From Vulcanimicrobiota bacterium (GTDB lineage: Bacteria > Vulcanimicrobiota > Xenobia > Xenobiales > JADMJV01), in the NCBI GenBank assembly GCA_019637395.1, contig JAHBVR010000009.1, positions 267,628-331,627 of the forward strand: a stretch of 64,000 nt of DNA, written 5' to 3'. The translations under genes were made by a program, and so were the position numbers. Below the pieces are notes generated by a model. That model ran no database searches, was not told the DNA's origin, and saw only the letters and a program-made list of their open reading frames with translations. Of this stretch, positions 50,986 through 59,600 are shown in pieces (position 1 is the first letter of the stretch; the number at the start of each line of letters is the position of its first letter).

Positions 50986-52131
50986 CTATAGATCTGGGAC
51001 AGGCGGGGCTAAGGGTTCCTCTGGTGTCGCCTTGGCTTGCAGTCTGATGCGGGCTCCCGGTAGAGGCTTGGGCGCTTCCCGCAGTTGTGGAGCAGGCCGC
51101 TCATACTCCTCCCTGTCCTCTCTGGGCTTACGCGGTCTGGGTGGTGCTGCGGCGCGTCGCGCTTCGAGCTCGGCCGGAGTCTCGCGCAAGCGCTCTACGC
51201 TGGGCAGACGACGTAAACCAAAAGCCAGAGCCTCCAGACGATCCAGGGATAAGCCCTTCAGACCCCCGGGAGTGGTAAGGACCAGGGGACGGGTGGTGAT
51301 CTCTCCCAGGTGCTGGCGCAGACTGCCGCGCAGCCAGGCGGGAGAAGCCTCGCTCCAGCCCTCGGGGTCCAGACCGCCCCAAACAAAGCCGGACCAGCGC
51401 ATGGCGCCGCGAGCCAGGTTGGGGCCGGCCGCCACCGGCCAGCCCAGGCCCTGGCAGGGCAGCTTGAGCTCTTCCCAAAAGATCCGCCGTCCCAGGAACT
51501 GGACCACGCTCCAGGCCGGTTTGCAGCCCTCGATCAAGCTGAGCAGCGAGGCCAACAGCTTCTCTTTATAGACGGCCGGCTCCATGAACTCGTGGCTGGC
51601 GGCCGTCTCTTCCAAGATGATGCCCTGCACGCCCGCTTCCACCGCCAGTTTGATGAAGCTGGCCAGCGACCTGGCCAGATTCTCGATGGCCTGCTGGAAA
51701 AAGCCGCCGCCCTCGCGCAAAGCTTCCAGAGTGAGCTTATGCCCGGCCAGTTTTTGCAGTTGCAGAAACGGGCTGGGCACCACCGCCACCACCGGGCGCT
51801 TGCCAAAGTAAGCCCGGCAGGTGGTGCGAATGGCGTCCTGCTGCTGACTCCAGGCTCCGTGGCGGCCGTGCACCGGCCCGATCTTGGCCAGATCCGAGGG
51901 GCGATCCAGGGAGACGTTGGAATCCAGCGTATAACCAAAACAAGCAGGCACAACCACGACATCCGTCTCAGTGCGTTCCACAAAGGCCTGCACCGCCTGA
52001 GCCAGCACGTCGCCGCCCAGAAGTTCCAGATCGTAACTGGGATAGAGACAGAAAGCCGGCCGGTCGACCGGCTCCCCCTTGAGAACTCGCTCGATTCGAT
52101 CCAGTGGTTTTAAATTGGGGACTCTGTCCAC
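50986..52131 (-). CDS. uroporphyrinogen decarboxylase (URO-D) superfamily protein with extra C-terminal tail
   Basis: 381 residues from GTG 52131, two bases after the stop of the TPR/SEC-C gene. The barrel has RIERVLKGEPVDRPAFCLYPSYDLELLGGD at the start, GIILEETAAS in the middle and LTTPGGLKGLSLDRLEALAFGLRRL near the end, where URO-D proteins normally stop. About 70 proline-, arginine- and glutamate-rich residues follow; these lie in repeat copy B, antisense to a FolT remnant. The superfamily includes haem-pathway decarboxylases and methyltransferases (MtaA, CmuA). The catalytic details here do not decide, and it is probably not the housekeeping HemE. Confidence 0.75.
   Translation of the reverse strand: MDRVPNLKPLDRIERVLKGEPVDRPAFCLYPSYDLELLGGDVLAQAVQAFVERTETDVVVVPACFGYTLDSNVSLDRPSDLAKIGPVHGRHGAWSQQQDAIRTTCRAYFGKRPVVAVVPSPFLQLQKLAGHKLTLEALREGGGFFQQAIENLARSLASFIKLAVEAGVQGIILEETAASHEFMEPAVYKEKLLASLLSLIEGCKPAWSVVQFLGRRIFWEELKLPCQGLGWPVAAGPNLARGAMRWSGFVWGGLDPEGWSEASPAWLRGSLRQHLGEITTRPLVLTTPGGLKGLSLDRLEALAFGLRRLPSVERLRETPAELEARRAAAPPRPRKPREDREEYERPAPQLREAPKPLPGARIRLQAKATPEEPLAPPVPDL
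50987..51273. repeat. direct repeat copy B (uroD-like 3' end)
   Basis: Partner of copy A. On the plus strand it holds a frameshifted FolT remnant (EQAAHTPPCP, then WAYAVWVVLRRVALR, then RPESRASAL, then DPGISP against VEQVVHTPLY, YAYAVWVVVRRVVLR, RPESQASAL and DPGISP in copy A). On the minus strand it encodes the end and extra tail of the uroD-like protein. Confidence 0.9.
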
Positions 52132-52132
52132 C

Positions 52133-53380
52133 TTAGCCGGCTCCGTGGCACTTCTTGAACTTTTTGCCGCTACCGCAAGGGCAGGGCTCGTTGCGGCCCA
52201 GTTTCTGGCTCAGGTATGGGTTGGTGCAGTCCAGCGACTGCTTGAAAGCCGGGTTGTTAGGCTCTTTGCTCACGGCCCGGCGGAAGGCGTGGCCGGCGGC
52301 CTGAGCATCGCCGTTGACCTTGAAGAGCCAGCCCAGCACGGCATAAGGATAACCCTGCTCTTTGTCCAGCTCGATGGCTTTCTGAGCCAGTTGCTGAGCT
52401 TCTTCCTTGTGGCCGCGCAGGTGGGCCACAATGGCGCTATTCAAGAAAGTGACGCCCAACTTGTGGCCATCCTCGGCCACCACGAAGCGGCCGACTTCTT
52501 TCGCTTCCGGGGGCAGCGCACAGACCAGCACCGCCTTGCCCACGGGATACTGCGCAAAACAGGCGGCCGCTTTATCCAGATACTCCTGGGCCGAATCCAA
52601 CTGGTTATCGAGGATGTCGATGACCCCCAGGTTCAGGTAGAGCAGGCCGATATTGTCGTCTTCGACCTTACGGGCCTGGCAGTCTTCCACGCCCTTTTTC
52701 AGATTCTGGCGGGCCGGTTCCAGTTGCTCTTCCATCAACTGCAGGAAACCCAGGTTGTTGAAGACCAGGAAGTGGTTGGCGTCATTCTGAGCCAGATGGG
52801 CTTCGTAGTCGGCGATGGCGGCGGCCCGGCCTTTGTGCCGGTAGATGAGCAAGGACAGGTTGGTGACGCAGGTGGCCACTCCTTCGGTGTCACCCTGTTC
52901 GGAGAACATCTTGCGAGCGGTCGCGAAGTCCTGGGCCGCCTGGGTGGTGTGGCCAAGATCGATGCGCACCCCGCCCAGGTTACGGAAGCCACGGGCGATA
53001 CCGGCCTGATCTTCCAATCTGCTGTAGAGCTTATGAGCGCGCTCATAGAGCGCCTCGCCCTGGCGGAATTCGCCGCGCTGGTGATGAGCACCGCCCAATT
53101 CTTCGAGGTTGCGGGCCTGCGCGCCCAAATCGCCGGCGCCTTCGGCCAGGCGCAAACTACGGCTCAGAAAATTGATGGCTTCAGCCGGCTTCTCCAGGCC
53201 GTTGAGGCAGACGCCCATCTGATAGAGCATTTCCTCCTGCTCACCCGGAGTGGCCTCCCCCGATTCGGCCCGGATGGCCTGGAGCATGTCCCAGGCGCCG
53301 CGGAAATCTTTCTGCATGATGTGAGCCTTGGAGGCCTGAAGTTTTTCGCCCAGGGGGGAGAGGGTCGCTTGCTCGGACAT
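52133..53380 (-). CDS. TPR protein with C-terminal SEC-C zinc motif
   Basis: 415 residues from ATG 53380, which has AGGAATAG upstream; the frame is open further but without support. At least seven helical TPR-like repeats span the protein, followed by LGRNEPCPCGSGKKFKKCHG, the CxC-x8-C-H zinc knuckle also found at the end of SecA. This motif binds SecB or ribosomes in known proteins, so a link to translation or export is possible. It is the first gene before the uroD-like gene. Confidence 0.88.
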   Translation of the reverse strand: MSEQATLSPLGEKLQASKAHIMQKDFRGAWDMLQAIRAESGEATPGEQEEMLYQMGVCLNGLEKPAEAINFLSRSLRLAEGAGDLGAQARNLEELGGAHHQRGEFRQGEALYERAHKLYSRLEDQAGIARGFRNLGGVRIDLGHTTQAAQDFATARKMFSEQGDTEGVATCVTNLSLLIYRHKGRAAAIADYEAHLAQNDANHFLVFNNLGFLQLMEEQLEPARQNLKKGVEDCQARKVEDDNIGLLYLNLGVIDILDNQLDSAQEYLDKAAACFAQYPVGKAVLVCALPPEAKEVGRFVVAEDGHKLGVTFLNSAIVAHLRGHKEEAQQLAQKAIELDKEQGYPYAVLGWLFKVNGDAQAAGHAFRRAVSKEPNNPAFKQSLDCTNPYLSQKLGRNEPCPCGSGKKFKKCHGAG

Positions 53381-53479
53381 TGGTCTATTCCTATCTCGTA
53401 ATGCTCCTCGCGTTTTGCCCAAACCATGCGGGATTAAACGTCCCCAGGGGAGCTTTCGCCGGGGCGCGAACACTACAGG

Positions 53480-54358
53480 ATGCTGAAGAAACTGTTCCTA
53501 CTGCTGGCCCTGACCGGCCTGGCCCTGGCGCGGCCCACCCAGAGTCCGCGCGGCTTGTGCACTTTTGACGTGCCCAGCAACCTGGTACCCCACGGGGGAA
53601 TGACCTGGGGCAACTATCCGGGCATCCAGCTGGACATGCGCGAAGAATATTCCGACAGCGAAGACATGAAGCCGTTTATCCTGAGCGTGGCCCCCACCAC
53701 CCCCAACGGCAAAAAACAGGCCGAAGACGTGGAGGTGGACGGAGCCCGCGGCCAGTTGATCACGCGTATCGAGAACAACACCAACACCTACATTCACCTG
53801 GTGGTGCGCAAAGGCAAGTACAACTTCGGTTGGACCATGGCCGCCAACACCGTCTCCAAGGACGAAGCCTCCGAACTCTTTCGCAACTTACGCGAATCCA
53901 TCAAGTTCACCCCCGATTTGATGACGGCCGGCGGCGAGGCCCGTGAGGTGCGCGATCCCAGCGGCCAGTTGATCGTCAAGATCCCCGGAGGCTATGGCGG
54001 CGGCGGGCGCAAGTTCAGCAACGGCCAGGTGATGATCATCATGAACACGCTCAAAGAGGCCAAACCCGAAACCTCGCGCGAGTGGGTAGCCAACTACATT
54101 CCCACCGGCTACGTCTCTTACCAGCGCCGCCACAACGTGGAGGTCGGCGGCAAACAGGTCGACATCATCCTGGCCGAAAGCGAAGGCAAGGATCCCAACA
54201 ACAAGATGGAAGCCCAGATGGTGCTGCTGACCCAGGGCAAGACGGCGGTGGTGCTCACTTTCGCCGGCCCGGCCCGGCTGCGCCAGCAGATCAGCCTGGT
54301 GCGCGAGACGGTGGTCAGTCAATCCCAGTGGGCAGGGAGTGTGAAAAAGGACGACTAG
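53480..54358 (+). CDS. hypothetical exported protein
   Basis: 292 residues. A signal peptide (MLKKLFLLLALTGLALA, probable cleavage near residue 18) is followed by two similar-looking beta-rich halves, each with an alternation of strands and a final helix. No cysteines suggest a lipoprotein. No family recognised. It is divergent from the TPR/SEC-C gene and 39 bases before the dehydrogenase gene. Confidence 0.7.
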   Translation: MLKKLFLLLALTGLALARPTQSPRGLCTFDVPSNLVPHGGMTWGNYPGIQLDMREEYSDSEDMKPFILSVAPTTPNGKKQAEDVEVDGARGQLITRIENNTNTYIHLVVRKGKYNFGWTMAANTVSKDEASELFRNLRESIKFTPDLMTAGGEAREVRDPSGQLIVKIPGGYGGGGRKFSNGQVMIIMNTLKEAKPETSREWVANYIPTGYVSYQRRHNVEVGGKQVDIILAESEGKDPNNKMEAQMVLLTQGKTAVVLTFAGPARLRQQISLVRETVVSQSQWAGSVKKDD

Positions 54359-54397
54359 GGGAAAGACCCACTTATCCCAGATAACTAGGAGTCCTCG

Positions 54398-56464
54398 ATG
54401 TCCACGGCCGCCCCTTCGAAAAAGCTTCCCAAAGAGCTGAACGCTGAAAAACTGCAGCAAGCCTACCGGCTCATGTTGACTTCGCGCCGCATCGACGACC
54501 GCGAAGTGCAGATGAAGCGCCAGAACAAGATCTTCTTTCAGATCAGCGGGGCCGGACACGAGGCCGTGCTGGTGGCCGCCGGCTACCACCTCAAGGCCGG
54601 TCAGGACTGGTTCTTCCCCTACTATCGCGACCGGGCCCTGTGTCTGACTCTGGGAATGACTCCTCTGGAGATGCTGCTCTCGGCTGTGGGCGCGGCCGCC
54701 GATCCCAACTCGGGCGGCCGTCAGATGCCCTCTCACTGGGGCCACAAGGATCTGAATATCGTGTCCACTTCCAGCCCCACCGGCACTCAGTTCCTGCAGG
54801 CGGTCGGCTGCGCCGAGGCCAGCCAGTTCAAGAATATCCCCGATGACGTCACCTTCGTCAGCAGCGGGGACGGCACCACCAGCCAGGGGGAGTTTTTTGA
54901 AGCCCTCAACTCCGCCTGCACCCTCAAAGCCCCGGTGCTGTTTCTGATCGAGGACAACGGCTACGCCATCTCGGTGCCGGTGGAGGTGCAAACGGCCGGC
55001 GGCAGCATCTCCCGGCTGGTGGGCGACTGGCCCAACCTGTACCATGCCCAGTGCGACGGCTGTGATTTCTTGGAAAGCTATGAGACCCTGGGTAAGGCCA
55101 TCGCCTACATCCGCGCACGCAAGGGTCCGGCCCTGGTCCATGCCAAGGTGGTGCGCCCCTACTCGCACTCCCTTTCCGACGACGAGACCGCCTATAAAAC
55201 CCCTGCCGAACGGGAGGAAGAAGCTCAGCGCGACCCGATCCTGCGTATGGAGCAGTGGTTGCTGGCCCAGGGAGTAACCCGGTCCCAGATCGAGAAAATC
55301 CAGGCGGAAGTAGACGCGGAAGTAAAAAAGGCCGCCGAAGACGCCGAAGCTTCACCTCAACCCGGCACTGACACGGTCTACCACCACGTCTACTCCAGCG
55401 AAGTCAAACCGGACTTCAGCACCAGCCCCAATTTCCAGGGGGACCCCACCACCATGGTGGACCTGATCAATTCCTGCCTGCGCGACGAGCTGGAGCGCAA
55501 CCCCGACATCCGGATCTTTGGGGAAGATGTGGCGGACGCCAGCCGCGCCGAAGCACTCGAGCATTGCAAAGGCAAAGGCGGCGTCTTCAAGGTGACCCAC
55601 GGCCTGCAGAGCAAATTCGGCGGGCAGCGCGTCTTCAACAGTCCGCTGGCCGAAGCCAACATCATCGGACGGGCCATCGGCATGGCCCTGCGCGGCCTCA
55701 AGCCGGTGCCGGAAATCCAATTTTTCGACTACATCTGGCCGGCCTTCATGCAGTTGCGCAACGAGCTGGCCACCATGCGCTGGCGCTCCAACGGCGCCTT
55801 CAAGGCTCCCCTGGTAGTGCGCGTGCCCATCGGCGGCTATCTGAAAGGCGGCGCTCCTTATCACTCGCAATGCGGCGAGGTGCTTTTCACCCATACTCCG
55901 GGCGTGCACGTGGTCTTTCCCAGCAACGCCGAGGATGCGGCCGGCCTGTTGCGCACGGCCATCCGCTGTGATGATCCGGTGCTTTTTCTCGAACACAAGC
56001 ACCTCTACCGGCAGACCTACAACAAAGGCCGCTATCCGGGCAACGACTACTGCATTCCCTTCGGCAAGGCCAACCTGGTCCGCGAAGGCAAGCACCTGAC
56101 CATCGTAACCTACGGTGCCCTGGTACAACGCAGCCTGGTGGCCGCCAAGGAAGCCGCTCAAAAAGGCATCGAGGTGGAGATCCTCGACCTGCGCACCCTC
56201 AATCCCTATGACTGGGATGCCATCGCCGCTTCCGTCAAAAAGACGAGCAAGGTGATCGTAGCCCACGAAGACTGCCTGTCCTGGGGCTACGGCGCGGAAA
56301 TCGCCGCCCGCATCAGCGACGAACTCTTCGAATACCTGGACGGACCCGTCAAACGCATTGGTGCCACGGATACTTTCGTAGCTTACGCTCCCAACGTGGA
56401 GGACGTCCAACTGCCCCAGGTCGAAACGGTATCCAAAGCCATCCACGATCTCATCCGCTATTAA
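54398..56464 (+). CDS. 2-oxoacid dehydrogenase E1 component, alpha and beta fused
   Basis: 688 residues. The alpha half (about 1-320) has the thiamine-diphosphate motif [20 protein letters not shown], ending LIEDN, plus FYRD-like [11 protein letters not shown] charged linker of about 30 residues joins it to the beta half (from about 345), with [43 protein letters not shown] and the C-terminal transketolase domain. Sequence looks nearest to branched-chain 2-oxoacid (2-oxoisovalerate) dehydrogenase. It decarboxylates the 2-oxoacid and acylates the lipoyl E2. E2 and E3 genes are not present. TAGGAG precedes the ATG. Confidence 0.92.
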   Translation: MSTAAPSKKLPKELNAEKLQQAYRLMLTSRRIDDREVQMKRQNKIFFQISGAGHEAVLVAAGYHLKAGQDWFFPYYRDRALCLTLGMTPLEMLLSAVGAAADPNSGGRQMPSHWGHKDLNIVSTSSPTGTQFLQAVGCAEASQFKNIPDDVTFVSSGDGTTSQGEFFEALNSACTLKAPVLFLIEDNGYAISVPVEVQTAGGSISRLVGDWPNLYHAQCDGCDFLESYETLGKAIAYIRARKGPALVHAKVVRPYSHSLSDDETAYKTPAEREEEAQRDPILRMEQWLLAQGVTRSQIEKIQAEVDAEVKKAAEDAEASPQPGTDTVYHHVYSSEVKPDFSTSPNFQGDPTTMVDLINSCLRDELERNPDIRIFGEDVADASRAEALEHCKGKGGVFKVTHGLQSKFGGQRVFNSPLAEANIIGRAIGMALRGLKPVPEIQFFDYIWPAFMQLRNELATMRWRSNGAFKAPLVVRVPIGGYLKGGAPYHSQCGEVLFTHTPGVHVVFPSNAEDAAGLLRTAIRCDDPVLFLEHKHLYRQTYNKGRYPGNDYCIPFGKANLVREGKHLTIVTYGALVQRSLVAAKEAAQKGIEVEILDLRTLNPYDWDAIAASVKKTSKVIVAHEDCLSWGYGAEIAARISDELFEYLDGPVKRIGATDTFVAYAPNVEDVQLPQVETVSKAIHDLIRY

Positions 56465-56470
56465 CCCGGC

Positions 56471-56857
56471 CTACCAAATTCTCTTGACCCCGTAGGCGTC
56501 AAAGATCGGATCTCGCGAAATCAACCTCAATTGGTGATGCTGGCATTGGGAAACCAGAAGCCGGTCAAAAGGGTCGCCGTGGTGAGGGGACAGGTTCTCG
56601 ACCCCCAGGCAGTCCTGCAGGCTGATGGGCAACGGCAAAAACTGGTATTTCTCGGTGGCCTCCCGGAAGAGTTCGGCCGTTCCAACTTTGAGACGAAGCT
56701 TTCCCAGGGCAACCTTGATGGCCATCTCCCAGGCCGAGGCCAGGCTGAAATAGACTTCGTGAGCACCGTCTTTCAGGATATCCAGGGCTGCGGGACTCAG
56801 GCGGGAGCCGCCATCATAGCACCAGATCAAGGTATGGGTGTCGAGAAGCAGCCTCAT
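56471..56857 (-). CDS. PIN-domain toxin, VapC-like
   Basis: 128 residues. Acidic PIN residues in LLLDTHTLIWCYDG (D6), E in SLASAWEMAIK and HHGDPFDRLLVSQ. It directly follows its antitoxin (TAAATG) and ends six bases from the dehydrogenase stop. It is of the same subgroup as the toxin at 39043 but distantly related. Confidence 0.92.
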   Translation of the reverse strand: MRLLLDTHTLIWCYDGGSRLSPAALDILKDGAHEVYFSLASAWEMAIKVALGKLRLKVGTAELFREATEKYQFLPLPISLQDCLGVENLSPHHGDPFDRLLVSQCQHHQLRLISRDPIFDAYGVKRIW

Positions 56858-57082
56858 TTATTGGTATTCTTTGAAGTCTTCCAGAGGTGCGTCGAAGTCG
56901 TCGGCCATGTACAGGACAGATCCGGGCCTACCCAAGGAACGGGTGCGCCGGGGTTCCTGGTGGACGACAAGCCGCACGACAGGCGTTCGCCCCCGGGCGA
57001 TGATCACTTCCTCCCCCGCCAACACTTCCTGGATCAAACGTGATAGATGCGTTTTGGCTTCATGGATCGTGACAGTTTTCAT
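56858..57082 (-). CDS. type II antitoxin, Phd/YefM family
   Basis: 74 residues with TIHEAKTHLSRLIQEVLAGEEVIIARGRTPVVRLV as the DNA-binding half and an acidic tail DDFDAPLEDFKEYQ. No ribosome binding site; TAAGCT ends six bases before the ATG. A palindrome lies within its promoter, where the antitoxin-toxin complex would be expected to bind. Confidence 0.9.
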   Translation of the reverse strand: MKTVTIHEAKTHLSRLIQEVLAGEEVIIARGRTPVVRLVVHQEPRRTRSLGRPGSVLYMADDFDAPLEDFKEYQ

Positions 57083-57088
57083 TCTTTC

Positions 57089-57116
57089 AGCTTATCAGAC
57101 TAAGTCGCTTAGTCAA
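57089..57116 (-). promoter_or_regulatory. promoter and operator of toxin-antitoxin pair 2
   Basis: On the minus strand TTGACT (57116-57111) and TAAGCT (57094-57089) are 16 bases apart, with the ATG six bases later. GACTAAG-TCG-CTTAGTC (57098-57114) is a perfect inverted repeat covering the spacer and part of the -35 box, well placed for autorepression. Confidence 0.75.
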
Positions 57117-57223
57117 GACTTTCACCAGGGAGCCCTGGTTGTTACCAATCTTTTTCAAAGTTATTTCAGTTGTACTTCGTATCCTGGTTGCAGAATCTCT
57201 AAAGCAAGGGGCAAGGAATCGAG

Positions 57224-59536
57224 ATGAGCAGCTTTCGTGTAGGTGGAGTACCCCTCGACGCGCAGAAAATCAACAAAGCCTTCCTGGAAAAGATGATCGC
57301 CAACGTTGACAAAGCGCAGCCTACCGAAGGCAAAGAGCTGGCCTCTCAAGCTTTGACCGAAATCTTCGAGAAGGGCGAGATGTCGCCCGGCGGTCTGGAA
57401 GGGCTGCAAGCTTACGGCAAAGCCGTAAGCAAGGAATGGAAAGCCGACAAGGACGCCATTTGGGCCGCCAAGCAGGCCGCTCCGGTAGATAACGCCACCA
57501 TCGAAGCGCGCCGCACCAATCTCAACAGCAACGCCCCGTTCTTAGGCCAGTACAATACCCTGATCGACAACCTCAGAGAGCAGACCGCCAAGGCGGCTGT
57601 GCAGGCGATGGCCGGCTCCAGCTTTGGTCCCACCAACTTGGTGGCCGGCTACGCAGCCTGGCTCAACGGCCCGAAATGGGACAACAGCGCCAACAAAAAG
57701 ACCACCGAACTGGTGAATACTTACAAAGAATACCTGACCGAAAATTCGCCCATGACCACTCGGGGCAACACCGTGCAGCAAGTGCACCGGGCCGAGCTGT
57801 GGAAGACCCTGACCGGCCTGACGCGCGAAGCCGCCGAAGGCGGCAAGGCCGGCAAGCCTCAGGAAATCACCGCTCAGTATTACGAATTGACCTCTCCTGA
57901 ACTGGTCGGCAATCTGGCCGAAGCCGCCAGAGCGGGCAGCAAACTGCGGCTCAACCTGGACGCCGGCCGACTTTCCTATCCGGCCACCGATCCGCTCACC
58001 AACACGGAGTATTTCCAGGTCGACGAGATCGCTAAAAAGATGCGCACGGTGGTCCAGTTCACCGAAATCGAAGGCGCCGACGTGGCCGTCTCCCTGTTCC
58101 CTTCCAAAGGTGAACTGGGCAGCGCCGAAGACCTGATGCACCGCAAAGTTTTGCGGGTGGGCGAGAAAGTTCTCATGAGCGGAATGAACGGCAACGTCAG
58201 TTCCGGCGAGAACGTGGACGCCGGCTACGTGATCGAGGGCCCGGCCGCCCGCGCCTTCACCCAGAACGTGGCTCGTGACATCGCCACCTCGGCGGGCGCC
58301 GATGGCGAAGCCATCTGGGGCAAGAAGCAGTTCGAGAAGTTCGACAAGAGCGACCTGAGAGTAAGCAGCTCCGGCCTGGTCGCCTTGCTGGACAGCCTGA
58401 ACGGGCCCAGCCCGGCCGGCAGCAAATCGGCCCATCCCAAGTCCGTCGAAGACCTGGAAAAGCTGGCCAAACAGGCCGGAGTCGAGCTGGCCTCGGTGGT
58501 CGAAGTGCCGGCGGACGGATTCGACTCGCTGCTCAACAGCGAGGGTGTGGTCAGCCTCAGCCAGGAAGGCAAGAAACTGCTGAAAGGCCTGATGGAGCGC
58601 GGAGTTGCCGCCACTCAGACGGCCAAGAACCTCGAGCGCCTCAGCGACGTCGGTCTGCCCGAAGGCAAGGCCAACGGCAAGACGGTGGTCGACATCGCCG
58701 ACCAGCCGGCCGAACGCGAGACGCTGGTGCTCAACGCCATCAACCAGGCCAAGGAGTTCATCTACATGCCCGGCTTCGTGGTCACCCGGGCCGTGGCCGC
58801 CGCCATTGTGGCCAAGCAAGAGCAGGCCATCCAGGATGGCAAGCCGCTCGACATCAAAGTGGTGGCCGACTCGGGAATCTACCCGTTCGGCGGCACGCCC
58901 AACAGCTTTGGCGTGGATTACCTGGAAGATCACGGCATCTCGGTGCGTTGGGCCAAGCTGCAACGGACCGGTTCCCACGACCGCAAGGTTCACGCCAAGC
59001 AGATCCTGACGGATCAAGGCGAAATCGCCGGTTCCACCAATTTCTCGGCCAAGGGCATGCGGGAAAATTGGGAAACTTCGGCTTACGTCCACTTCGAGGA
59101 AAAAGACGCCCAGGCCCAGGCCCTGAAAGCTCAGTCCAAGGCTCAATTCGAAGACCTGTGGGAAAATAACAGCTACGCGCTTTCCGTAACCGACTTGGCC
59201 CGTTTGTATTCAAGAAATGAGCAGGCCGAAGGCCATGAGCATTTCGTGGACAGCGCCCGGGCGGGAGCCACCCGCGAGGTGCTCACCGCCATCGAGAACT
59301 ACGAAGTAGAAACCGGCGCGCTGATGGGGAGATTGCACGAAGAGCGCCGCGAGGTGGCCGACAAGAAGGCTTCCTTCATCCAGCAGGGCTATTCCGACGG
59401 AGATGCTATGTTGATGGCCGCCGATGCAGTGGTAGGGAAAGACGAACTGTCCAAACTGACCTCCGCGCTGCCCTCCAGCATCGAGCTGGAGCGCCTCCAC
59501 TCCAAGGTGGAGCGCTGGAAAGCCAAGGGGGAATAG
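57224..59536 (+). CDS. phospholipase D-like protein with two HKD-type motifs
   Basis: 770 residues, no signal peptide. An N-terminal helical region of about 230 residues has no known match. Motif 1 is HRKVLRVGEKVLMSGMNG (H about 305; the aspartate position is glycine). Motif 2 is HAKQILTDQGEIAGSTNFS (H590, K592, D597), complete, followed by NWETSAYVHF. Two such motifs together form one active site in PLD-type lipases and nucleases. A C-terminal helical region completes it. GCAAGGAATC gives a good ribosome binding site. The HD hydrolase gene follows 64 bases later, and a toxin-antitoxin pair lies just upstream. Whether the substrate is lipid or nucleic acid is open. Confidence 0.8.
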   Translation: MSSFRVGGVPLDAQKINKAFLEKMIANVDKAQPTEGKELASQALTEIFEKGEMSPGGLEGLQAYGKAVSKEWKADKDAIWAAKQAAPVDNATIEARRTNLNSNAPFLGQYNTLIDNLREQTAKAAVQAMAGSSFGPTNLVAGYAAWLNGPKWDNSANKKTTELVNTYKEYLTENSPMTTRGNTVQQVHRAELWKTLTGLTREAAEGGKAGKPQEITAQYYELTSPELVGNLAEAARAGSKLRLNLDAGRLSYPATDPLTNTEYFQVDEIAKKMRTVVQFTEIEGADVAVSLFPSKGELGSAEDLMHRKVLRVGEKVLMSGMNGNVSSGENVDAGYVIEGPAARAFTQNVARDIATSAGADGEAIWGKKQFEKFDKSDLRVSSSGLVALLDSLNGPSPAGSKSAHPKSVEDLEKLAKQAGVELASVVEVPADGFDSLLNSEGVVSLSQEGKKLLKGLMERGVAATQTAKNLERLSDVGLPEGKANGKTVVDIADQPAERETLVLNAINQAKEFIYMPGFVVTRAVAAAIVAKQEQAIQDGKPLDIKVVADSGIYPFGGTPNSFGVDYLEDHGISVRWAKLQRTGSHDRKVHAKQILTDQGEIAGSTNFSAKGMRENWETSAYVHFEEKDAQAQALKAQSKAQFEDLWENNSYALSVTDLARLYSRNEQAEGHEHFVDSARAGATREVLTAIENYEVETGALMGRLHEERREVADKKASFIQQGYSDGDAMLMAADAVVGKDELSKLTSALPSSIELERLHSKVERWKAKGE

Positions 59537-59600
59537 CCATTCATGTCTTTTTCAGGAGGTCCGTCTACACTGTAGTCACTCGGGAAGGACATTTGAGACT

